Positions 45,398-53,371 of a stretch of DNA of 64,000 nucleotides are shown here, piece by piece (position 1 is the first letter of the stretch; each line of letters starts with the position of its first letter). The stretch lies in NCBI GenBank assembly GCA_965213575.1, contig CBDBZN010000022.1, positions 27,250-91,249 of the forward strand, written 5' to 3'. The notes beneath the pieces are model-generated. The model ran no database searches. It had not been told where the DNA came from and saw nothing but the letters and a program-made list of their open reading frames with translations. This DNA comes from JAUHXS01 sp965213575 (GTDB lineage Bacteria; Bacteroidota; Bacteroidia; Chitinophagales; JAUHXS01). The position numbers and the translations under genes are program-made.

Positions 45398-46408
45398 ATG
45401 TACTTCTCTAAAAAAGATAAGATAATTGAATGTGTTGCTAATTTCAGTGAAGGAAAAAATACAAGCATCATTCAAGCAATTAAATCAAAAATTACATCCG
45501 TTCCCAATGTTAAAATACTTCATGTTGATCAAGGTATAGATGCTAATCGTACCGTTATTACTTTTGCAGGCATTCCTGAAAATTTAGTAGAGGCTGCTTT
45601 TCTAGCCATTAAAACTGCGGGAGAATTAATCGATATGACTATTCATAAAGGGGAACACTCAAGAATAGGTGCCACGGATGTTTGTCCACTCATACCCATA
45701 GCTAATGTTTCTTTGGAAGAAACCATTCAACATTCTAAAACATTAGCTCAAAGAGCTGCAGAAGAATTATCAATTCCTATCTATTTATATGAACATTCTA
45801 CAGATAAGATACATAGAAAAAATTTAGCAGCTATACGGGTAGGACAATATGAAGGATTGCAGCAAAAAATGATGGACATACTCTGGAAACCTGACTTTGG
45901 AATAGCATTTAATGCTAAAAGCGGTGCCACCGTAATTGGAGCAAGAGATGTACTTATAGCTTTTAATATTAATCTAAATACTGCGGATGTTAAAATTGCA
46001 AAATCAATCGCAGGTAAGATTAGAGAAAGTGGTATGGGTGGTAAAAAAGGTGTTTTCAAAGGCCTTAAAGCCATTGGTTGGTATATGGATGAATATAAAG
46101 AAGCGCAAGTATCTATGAATATTGTTAATATTCATACTGCCCCTTTGCATTTAGTTTTTGATGAGGTTTGTAAGCAAGCTGCTGATCATGCAATAGATGT
46201 TGTTGGGTGTGAGCCAATTGGATTGTTACCATTAGATACGATTTTAGATGCAGGTAAGCACTTTCGGCGTAAAGCAAAACAGAGTACATCGCTAAGTAAT
46301 GCCGTATTAATTGATTCAGCTATACAAAACATGCGATTAGATTATGTAAAACCTTTTATTCCGGAAGAAAGGATTTTGGAGTATTGTTTGTATGGGAAAA
46401 AGATTTGA
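45398..46408 (+). CDS. Glutamate formimidoyltransferase
   Basis: This 336-residue protein matches the formiminotransferase N- and C-terminal subdomains of FTCD, which move the formimino group from N-formimino-glutamate to tetrahydrofolate in histidine breakdown. Key strings are ECVANFSEGKNTSIIQAIKS, the active-site His region TIHKGEHSRIGATDVCPLIP and SGMGGKKGVFKGLKAIG. The cyclodeaminase domain of the eukaryotic enzyme is absent. It is the last gene of the catabolic run. No other hut genes are nearby. Confidence 0.9.
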   Translation: MYFSKKDKIIECVANFSEGKNTSIIQAIKSKITSVPNVKILHVDQGIDANRTVITFAGIPENLVEAAFLAIKTAGELIDMTIHKGEHSRIGATDVCPLIPIANVSLEETIQHSKTLAQRAAEELSIPIYLYEHSTDKIHRKNLAAIRVGQYEGLQQKMMDILWKPDFGIAFNAKSGATVIGARDVLIAFNINLNTADVKIAKSIAGKIRESGMGGKKGVFKGLKAIGWYMDEYKEAQVSMNIVNIHTAPLHLVFDEVCKQAADHAIDVVGCEPIGLLPLDTILDAGKHFRRKAKQSTSLSNAVLIDSAIQNMRLDYVKPFIPEERILEYCLYGKKI

Positions 46409-46462
46409 GGCCTGTGCAAAATAGGATGCTCAATCAATTGCTACTAAAATGGCTTTAATAAA

Positions 46463-47912
46463 TTATTGAACAGATAATTTTTTACGAATAGTAGAAGTTC
46501 CTTGAGTGATGTTAATTATATACTGTCCTGTAGCCATATCTTTTGTATCCATAACTAATCTATCACTGTCAAAATCATACTTTTTAATAATTTGTCCTAA
46601 AATATCATACACAATTATTTGACTGGCTGAAGACGAAGCATTTTTTAGTATGATTGTTGTATGATCAGTAGCCGGATTGGGAAATAATTGTGCCTCAAAA
46701 GCTGAGTTGCGAATACCATCCCCTATACCGGAAAACACTTCACCAGGATCCTCATTAGTAGTGAATTTCTTTAGAATAGAGTATGGTGAGCATAGATTTC
46801 CTGACACCATAGGTTTAACTTTCCAAAAATATCGTTGACCAGGTTCTAAAGTGACTTTACTAATAGTGTCTGACGTAACTATATCTGCTACTATTAGATT
46901 AAAAGTTGCATTTTTACTTACTATTAAATGATACAGCTCTGCCTCTGCTGATGTATTCCATTCCAAAATAGTATTATAAGTAACATCTGTTGAATTGTTT
47001 TCAGGATAGATTAAACTTACGGCTTCAGGAGTAGAAGCGTTTAACTCAGTTATTTGAAGTAGATCTGAGTGATAATAAGTTAGATAAGTATTCATTGCAT
47101 TTATTTGCTCTTGCGAAAATCTACTAGCACAACCATCATGTGAATAAGACATATATAAACTAGGATCTGGATCATATGGGTCGCCATTTGGATCTTTCAT
47201 AGTGTCAGTATAATCACAACCCCAAGGATAATTCTGAAAATCTGCTCGTGTATCACAAAAAAAATCACCTGCATCATCACAATTAGATCCATTTACTAAC
47301 TCGATTCCATTATAAGTTGAAAAAGGATGGGGTAAGCTAAGAAAATGACCAATTTCATGCGTAAGCGTGTGCATATTGGCTCCTAATAATCTTTGCCTTA
47401 CAGCAATAATATCTATAGTTGGAGCATAATATCCTCCAACTTCAGCACCTCCCCCGGATGCATTCCCACCTATTACATCAACTATAAAAATGTTTATAAC
47501 ATTATTTATTTTGTATTGATTCATAATTTCATATACCTGATAACTGGCTGCATGATTTAGCAATCTCGAATCATTAATGAATGTAAAAGGTGTTTTTATA
47601 TAAAATTTGATATCTACTGATTCGAAATTTTCATTTAAAGTACATATTTCTTTTAAAATTTTATCTGTAGAAATATATCCCAATCCTTCATTATCTCCTA
47701 CCACATGAAATTGGAGAGGAACATACCTTACCTCATTTGTTTTGCTATGAGAAGAATTTTTATTAATGTTAACTATTTCAACCAATCGATCTTGCATAGC
47801 TTGGGAAAAATCCGTCCCGCAAATAGGTTGTGAATAAACTGATAAGCTAAATGAAAAAAAACAAACTAAGTGTGAATAAAATAGAGTAAGTAGGCTTTAA
47901 TAAATTCTTCAT
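46463..47912 (-). CDS. Secreted M43 family zinc metalloprotease with T9SS sorting domain, +1 frameshift in signal peptide
   Basis: With one A fewer in the run of eight at 47854-47861 the gene starts at ATG 47912 and gains a signal peptide (MKNLLKPTYSILFTLSLFFS, cleavage after VYSQ); total 482 residues. The pappalysin-type zinc site is HTLTHEIGHFLSLPHPF, and the Met-turn is in SLYMSYSHDGCASRFSQEQ. A fibronectin-like domain follows (about 285-370). The C-terminal domain, starting at LFPNPATDHTTIILKN and ending GTSTIRKKLSVQ, is a type A T9SS sorting signal. It is therefore exported and released or attached at the cell surface to degrade proteins. It converges with the FTCD gene. Confidence 0.9.
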
Positions 47913-47936
47913 GTAATTATTTTAATGGATTTTTCC

Positions 47937-47944
47937 TATTTTTG
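47937..47944 (+). promoter_or_regulatory. Candidate -7 box upstream of mdh
   Basis: TATTTTTG is a perfect TAnnTTTG match about 110 bases before the mdh start. No convincing TTG lies 19-21 bases upstream, so the call is weak. Confidence 0.3.
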
Positions 47945-48054
47945 AAAACTCCATAGGAGTATTTAATACTAATATAAGATATAGATAAAACAAATTTGAA
48001 TACGAATTAATTCACTTGTGGATTAAAGTAATTACCGAATAAAAATATAAACAA

Positions 48055-48990
48055 ATGAAAATCACTGTAGTAGGAGCTGGAAACGTTGGAGCGACATGTG
48101 CTGATGTATGCGCGCATAAAGAATTAGCAAACGAAATAGTACTAGTCGATATAAAAGAAAATTTTGCTGAGGGAAAAGCTTTAGATATTTGGGAAACAGC
48201 ACCTATTAATTTGTACGATTCAAGAACTATTGGCTCTACCAATGATTATTCTAAAACAGCAGGGTCAGAAGTTGTAGTAATTACATCCGGATTGCCGAGA
48301 AAACCGGGAATGAGCAGAGATGACCTCATTGCAACTAATGCTAAAATTGTACAATCAGTTACACAGAATGTAATTAAACATTCACCGGATGCTAAAATTA
48401 TCATCGTTTCTAATCCGTTGGACGTAATGACTTATCAAGCATATCTTACCGCTAATATAGATTCAAACAGGGTGTTTGGAATGGCAGGAATTTTAGATAC
48501 TGCTCGATATAGAGCATTTTTAGCAGAAGCTTTAGATGTTTCCCCTAAAGATATTCAAGCGGTATTAATGGGAGGGCATGGAGATACGATGGTTCCTTTA
48601 CCTAGATATACTACTGTTGCCGGTATTCCGGTTACCGAAATGATCGACAGTGATAAATTGGATGCAATCGTAGAGCGAACTAAAAAGGGTGGAGGCGAAA
48701 TAGTTAATCTTCTAGGCACATCTGCATGGTATGCTCCCGGTGCTGCAGCTGCTCAAATGGTAGAGGCTATCGTCAGAGATCAAAAAAGAATCTTCCCTGT
48801 ATGCGCATGGTTACAAGGAGAGTATGGGTTGAAAGATATTTATTTAGGTGTGCCTGTTAAACTAGGTAAAAATGGCATTGAAGAGATCATCGAATTACAA
48901 CTTAATAGTGAGGAAAAGAAATTACTAGATGAGTCTGCAGAGCACGTAAAAGACGTGATGGCTGTTTTAGATAATATGAGCTTAGCTTAA
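48055..48990 (+). CDS. mdh: Malate dehydrogenase
   Basis: Mdh interconverts malate and oxaloacetate with NAD in the TCA cycle. The 311-residue protein has the nucleotide motif VVGAGNVGATCADVCA, VVITSGLPRKPGMSRDDLIA with the substrate Arg, IVSNPLDVMTYQ and the catalytic His in LMGGHGDTMVPLPRY. Length and motifs fit the lactate dehydrogenase-like malate dehydrogenases (MDH type 3) usual in Bacteroidota. Confidence 0.96.
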   Translation: MKITVVGAGNVGATCADVCAHKELANEIVLVDIKENFAEGKALDIWETAPINLYDSRTIGSTNDYSKTAGSEVVVITSGLPRKPGMSRDDLIATNAKIVQSVTQNVIKHSPDAKIIIVSNPLDVMTYQAYLTANIDSNRVFGMAGILDTARYRAFLAEALDVSPKDIQAVLMGGHGDTMVPLPRYTTVAGIPVTEMIDSDKLDAIVERTKKGGGEIVNLLGTSAWYAPGAAAAQMVEAIVRDQKRIFPVCAWLQGEYGLKDIYLGVPVKLGKNGIEEIIELQLNSEEKKLLDESAEHVKDVMAVLDNMSLA

Positions 48991-49001
48991 CTGTATTAAA
49001 G

Positions 49002-49389
49002 TTGGCAGTACTTCGCAATATCATTCATTTTATTGTAATAGTTGCATTTGCTGCCGGCTTATGTTTTTCTTTGATTATTCAAGGTGGGTTTAACTATAAT
49101 CAATCATTTATAGTTAAAGAACTATGTGTTAATAAAGATCAACCTCAGCTACAATGTAACGGTAAATGCTATCTTAAAAAGCAGATGGAGCAGAATGTTC
49201 CTGAAAATCAGGAAAAAGAAGCCACTCAAGAAGGGCTATAATTTTTTCTTACTGAGTGAAATAATTATGTTAGGTAAATTACCTATACCAGATATTGCTA
49301 CAAATTATAGCAATTATGAAGATTTATTACTTCAAGGCTATTATCCCACATTTTATCGGCCCCCACGTACGCTGTCTCTATTCTCTTAA
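49002..49389 (+). CDS. Small Cys-motif membrane protein, with one +1 frameshift
   Basis: The start is a TTG at 49002. An N-terminal hydrophobic segment (about residues 5-27) is followed by KELCVNKDQPQLQCNGKCYL, three Cys with spacing typical of a small Bacteroidota family of unknown function. The frame ends early unless one G is removed from GGG at 49233-49235. The protein then continues EGYNFFLLSEIIMLGKL to a total of 128 residues. It lies before a barrel protein and the MbnP/MbnH pair, so metal handling, perhaps copper, is suggested by context only. Confidence 0.6.
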
Positions 49390-49443
49390 TATTTCATATA
49401 ATACTTAAAAGTATTATAATTTTTATTATTTAATTTATTTTTT

Positions 49444-50373
49444 ATGTGGAAGACGTGTATCGTTGCATTTGTAATAATGTGGTGTATCCCCTACTTTTCA
49501 GTAGGTTGTGATTTTTGTAATATGTATGTTAACATCAACCCGAATGATTATAAACATTCGGTGAGCTTAGTAGCTAGGCATATTAACTATAAAGGAAGTT
49601 TTACGACTGCTCAAATTTTGTCAGGTACTATGAAAACCGCTCATGGTGGTGGCCATGTAAACAGTACTTTGATAGAAGAAAATTACAACTACTACGAGTT
49701 ATGGGGACGTTTTTATTTGACAGAAAGGTTGCAACTCGTTTCTTCTCTCGGCATATCAAATAATTCAATATTTGAGGATGGTAATAAAATGGATGCATTT
49801 ACCGGAATAAGAGATTGGCTTATAATGACTAGATATCAATTATATAATACTATGAGTGATGATAGTACTAAGATAGCTCATCGTTTGCTGGCAGGTGGAG
49901 GTATGGTAATGCCCATTGGTAATTACAAATATAAAGATGGATTAGATCCTTACATTCAAAGCGGTACTGGAAGTTTCGGCTTTTTACTGAATAGCGTGTA
50001 TACCTGTAAAGTTAATAATTGGGGCTTGAATAGTGATGTCAATTATTTGATTAATACTTCTAATTCTTTCCGATTTAGATTTGCCAATAGCTTAAATGTT
50101 TCCAGCTCTATTTTCTATCAATTTAAAGGCGAAAATGTTTCGTCTGTACCGAATATAGGGCTTTATTATGAACAAGCTAACGAGGATCAACAAGATAAGG
50201 ACATGTTGAAAAGTAGTGGCGGGCAAGTTTTGTTCTTAACCTCCGGATTAGATGTATATATTAAGAGAGTAGCTGTTAACACACAAATTCAATTGCCAGT
50301 AGCCCAACAATTAAATGGGCTTCAAGTATCTAATAACTTAAGGTGGACACTCGGATTGAGTGTTTTCCTATAA
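49444..50373 (+). CDS. Predicted outer-membrane beta-barrel protein of a copper-type cluster
   Basis: This 309-residue protein has a signal peptide (residues 1-21) and a mature N-terminus with CDFCNMYV, a Cys-x-x-Cys that might bind metal. The rest alternates short polar and aromatic beta-strands, for example SVSLVARHINYKG, YYELWGRFYLTERLQLVSSL and a final LRWTLGLSVFL ending in a hydrophobic residue, as expected of a barrel. No named family is recognised with certainty. It is placed directly before the MbnP-like and MbnH-like genes, so it may be an outer-membrane copper transport component. Confidence 0.65.
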   Translation: MWKTCIVAFVIMWCIPYFSVGCDFCNMYVNINPNDYKHSVSLVARHINYKGSFTTAQILSGTMKTAHGGGHVNSTLIEENYNYYELWGRFYLTERLQLVSSLGISNNSIFEDGNKMDAFTGIRDWLIMTRYQLYNTMSDDSTKIAHRLLAGGGMVMPIGNYKYKDGLDPYIQSGTGSFGFLLNSVYTCKVNNWGLNSDVNYLINTSNSFRFRFANSLNVSSSIFYQFKGENVSSVPNIGLYYEQANEDQQDKDMLKSSGGQVLFLTSGLDVYIKRVAVNTQIQLPVAQQLNGLQVSNNLRWTLGLSVFL

Positions 50374-50417
50374 ACTAATTGTATAAAAAAAATCGTTTAT
50401 AATTAAATATCATAAAA

Positions 50418-51269
50418 ATGAAAAAAACTAATCTAATATTCACTTTAGCACTAACATGTTTAGCTGTTTTGTTTTTTACTGCTTGTAATAAAAAAGGATG
50501 TAATGATCCCGATGCTGTCAACTTTGATGCTAAGGCAGATGAAGATGACGGCTCTTGCGAATATGAGCACAATCACGGTGAGCATGCTGCAATATCATTT
50601 GTATTTAACCATCAAATAGATGGTGAAGCATTGGTATACGATACATTTATATATACTAATGCAGCAGGAAATCTTTATAAAGTAGAAAATATGAAATATT
50701 TTGTTTCTGACTTTATATTATTGAGTGCTGAAGGGAATGTAATGTTGGAAGCAGAACATTATATTGATGCAGATGACGAGGCAACACTTACGTATGTGGT
50801 AATGGACGAAATCCCTGTCAGAGAGTATTCAGGTATATTATTTACTTTCGGAATTGACTCTTTAGAAAATACACCCGGAAAATTTGTGAATGCACCGGAG
50901 GTGAATATGGCATGGCCCGAACAATTGGGAGGTGGATATCATTATATGAAGTTAGAAGGTAAGTACGATAGTGCAGGTACTACCAAAAATTATAATGTTC
51001 ATTTAGGCCCATCTAATGGTGGGGCAGGAGCAGGTGTTAAAGGAAATGATTATTCAGTGCCTGTAGTTCTTGCTAATTCTTCTTTTATGGCAGGAGACCA
51101 TGATAATGTTGAAGTGCATATTAATGTAAATATTAATGAATGGTTTGAAAATCCTAATACTTATGACTTTAACGATTATGGTGAGATAATTATGCCTAAT
51201 CAATCTGCTCAAGTAGTATTGCAAGAAAATGGAAATACTGTATTCACAATAGAAGAAATCAATGACTAA
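50418..51269 (+). CDS. MbnP-like copper-binding lipoprotein
   Basis: This 283-residue lipoprotein (lipobox FFTAC) starts its mature part with a GCNDPDAVNFDAKADEDDGS-type Ca-like repeat, then a His-rich stretch EHNHGEHAA, and the MbnP family domain (VFNHQIDGEALVYDTFIYTN, KYFVSDFILLSAEGN, GGGYHYMKLEGKY). MbnP proteins bind copper through a tryptophan that the partner MbnH oxidises to kynurenine. Trp candidates here are W166 (NMAWPEQLGGG) and W242 (NINEWFENPN). The MbnH-like gene overlaps its 3' end. Copper binding and modification are inferred from the family. Confidence 0.85.
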   Translation: MKKTNLIFTLALTCLAVLFFTACNKKGCNDPDAVNFDAKADEDDGSCEYEHNHGEHAAISFVFNHQIDGEALVYDTFIYTNAAGNLYKVENMKYFVSDFILLSAEGNVMLEAEHYIDADDEATLTYVVMDEIPVREYSGILFTFGIDSLENTPGKFVNAPEVNMAWPEQLGGGYHYMKLEGKYDSAGTTKNYNVHLGPSNGGAGAGVKGNDYSVPVVLANSSFMAGDHDNVEVHINVNINEWFENPNTYDFNDYGEIIMPNQSAQVVLQENGNTVFTIEEIND

Positions 51270-52368
51270 ATGTGAAATAAAATCACAAATAACTCGATTA
51301 TCTTCTTTTCTTTTAAAAAGGAGATCAGGAGGCGGCATTTGGTATTTTTTCGTTCTTTTTATCATTTTAATTGGTTGTCAAAAAGATCCCGTCATTCAAA
51401 ATTTGGATGATGGGGTTTACCAACCTACACCTTATACAATTGAGATTCCCAACCGTTTTCCTGATATGAATATCCCTGTAGATAACCCTACTACAGCAGA
51501 AGGAGTAGCTTTAGGAAAAATGTTGTTTTTTGATCCGATTTTATCGGGTGATTCCTCCTTATCGTGTGCGGGTTGTCATAAACCACAAAATTCGTTTTCA
51601 GATGATAAGAAACTGAGTTTTGGAATACATGGAACTGAAGGTAAACGCAATACTATGCCTTTGATTAACGTAGGATGGTTACCTGTCTTAGATTGGACGG
51701 GGAAATTTTCATCTCTTGAAGATCAAGCAATAGATCCTGTAATGCATCCATTGGAAATGAATATTACCTGGGAAGAATTAGTAGCTAAAATAAATAAAAA
51801 TGACTCATACGTATATTTATTTAAAAATGCTTTTCCAAATCAAGATATTACCAAAGAATTAGTGACTAAAGCGATTGCTCAATTCGAAAGAACGCTTATT
51901 TCATCTAACTCAAAATTTGATCAAGCCTTAAAAGGTGATGTGGCCTTAACAGATGAGGAAATAGATGGTTATTTAATATTTAATACTGAAAAGGGAGATT
52001 GCTTTCATTGTCATGGGGTGCCGGAAGCGAACTTGCTATTAACAGATAACGATTTTCATAACAATGGATTAGATGCCATCCCTACAGATTCAGGCAGAAG
52101 TTTGGTAACCGGCGACCCAAGTGATTACGGAAAATTTAAAACACCTACTTTACGAAATATAGAATATACTGCTCCATACATGCACGATGGTAGATTTAAT
52201 ACACTTGAAGAAGTAATTGATTTTTATAGTGAAGGAATTAAACGATCTCCTACGATTGATCCACTTATGAAAAAGATAGATCAAGGGGGTATAGGGTTGA
52301 CGGAAGAAGAAAAATCCAGCTTAATTGCTTTTTTGAAAACTTTATCAGATCCTTCTTATATAGATTAA
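51262..52368 (+). CDS. MbnH-like di-heme cytochrome c peroxidase-family protein
   Basis: This 368-residue lipoprotein (lipobox ILIGC at about residue 39) contains two heme c motifs, CAGCH and CFHCH. Family strings are FDPILSGDSSLSCAGCHKPQ, NVGWLPVLDWTGKFSSLEDQ and TPTLRNIEYTAPYMHDGRF. The family includes bacterial cytochrome c peroxidases, MauG and MbnH; MauG and MbnH use a bis-Fe(IV) state to modify protein residues. An eight-base overlap with the MbnP-like gene favours the MbnH role. The N-terminal cytoplasmic extension of 28 residues before the signal is unusual, and the true start may be later. Confidence 0.88.
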   Translation: MTKCEIKSQITRLSSFLLKRRSGGGIWYFFVLFIILIGCQKDPVIQNLDDGVYQPTPYTIEIPNRFPDMNIPVDNPTTAEGVALGKMLFFDPILSGDSSLSCAGCHKPQNSFSDDKKLSFGIHGTEGKRNTMPLINVGWLPVLDWTGKFSSLEDQAIDPVMHPLEMNITWEELVAKINKNDSYVYLFKNAFPNQDITKELVTKAIAQFERTLISSNSKFDQALKGDVALTDEEIDGYLIFNTEKGDCFHCHGVPEANLLLTDNDFHNNGLDAIPTDSGRSLVTGDPSDYGKFKTPTLRNIEYTAPYMHDGRFNTLEEVIDFYSEGIKRSPTIDPLMKKIDQGGIGLTEEEKSSLIAFLKTLSDPSYID

Positions 52369-52427
52369 TAATTTCTTAATGTAGGTTTAGTTATTTTGTA
52401 AAATGTAGAAATAATTTTATTGCTTAC

Positions 52428-53363
52428 CTAATTAATTACTGTATTATTTTTACTCGCTTTAGTAAAATCTTCTATAAACAATTTCGTTCTATAATCTACG
52501 CCCTTTTTAAGCAAATGGTAAGGAGTATTAAACATCATAGAATCAGGGATTTTATATTTTTCAGGAGTGCCTAGAATCTTTAGGTTTATTTTTTGGAGTT
52601 CATTTTCAACTCTTTTTATTTGTTCAGCAGCATTATTATATGAAGTAGCTTGTAGACTTGGATAAGTAATATACAGCGAGGCTCCTTTCTCTTTTATTGA
52701 CGAATTAAATTCTTTTATCATTTCTATATTATCATATTCGAAAGCGCTATTGATTTGTCCATATGGAGAAAAATCTTGCTGCTCCATATCCCAATGCTTA
52801 AATACATCGCCATATTCATTAAAAGAGTTTACTGAATAAACAGGGTCTATCATTAAATGTGTATATTCGATTGGTATGTATTTAGAAACTGCATATTTTG
52901 GAATGAAAGGCACTAACTTTAAAAGTTGAGCATCATTTAATAACTTAATATTATGCCTTTTCACATCAAATACCATTCTTAATAATTCTACTGAACCAAA
53001 ATCAACATCCCTATAAAAATGATTGTATTCCGGTATAAGAATAACTATGTCACCTTTTCTAATGTAGTTTAAAGTGTTATCCATCATAAATTTCAATCCA
53101 ATAGAGGCATGTATACCTGTATTAATGGGATTAATCCCTAAAGAGTCATGAATTATTTTACTATTTAATCCAAAACTAAGGTTTGAACCTCCTACAAATA
53201 TCATTCTTGGTGAAGGGGTATTTTGTAAAAGAGAGTCCTTTTTAATAGCTGACATTAAAAGTGACTGAGACGCTCGTGGTGTTACCGGAGATAGAACGCC
53301 AACTAGTATGAAAATTAGAAGTGGTATTGTAAAATAAGTTATATTGATTAAAAAACTTTTCAT
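52428..53363 (-). CDS. Membrane-anchored SGNH-like accessory protein of the MBOAT pair
   Basis: This 311-residue protein has one N-terminal helix (residues 5-25) and an extracytoplasmic domain. The block MIFVGGSNLSFGLNSKI resembles the nucleophile block of SGNH hydrolases, and a late DSMMFNTPYHL could provide the Asp/His dyad. Such proteins (AlgJ/AlgX- or DltD-like in concept) pair with MBOAT transferases to O-acetylate extracellular polymers. It lies eight bases after the MBOAT gene. Confidence 0.7.
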   Translation of the reverse strand: MKSFLINITYFTIPLLIFILVGVLSPVTPRASQSLLMSAIKKDSLLQNTPSPRMIFVGGSNLSFGLNSKIIHDSLGINPINTGIHASIGLKFMMDNTLNYIRKGDIVILIPEYNHFYRDVDFGSVELLRMVFDVKRHNIKLLNDAQLLKLVPFIPKYAVSKYIPIEYTHLMIDPVYSVNSFNEYGDVFKHWDMEQQDFSPYGQINSAFEYDNIEMIKEFNSSIKEKGASLYITYPSLQATSYNNAAEQIKRVENELQKINLKILGTPEKYKIPDSMMFNTPYHLLKKGVDYRTKLFIEDFTKASKNNTVIN

Positions 53364-53371
53364 AGAGTGAC

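Noticed and set aside
3183..49235. Genome-wide programmed +1 frameshifting as the accepted explanation
   Set aside because: The nine sites share no common slippery codon, stop context or downstream structure that I can see, and most are homopolymers where consensus errors are expected. It is kept only as an alternative.
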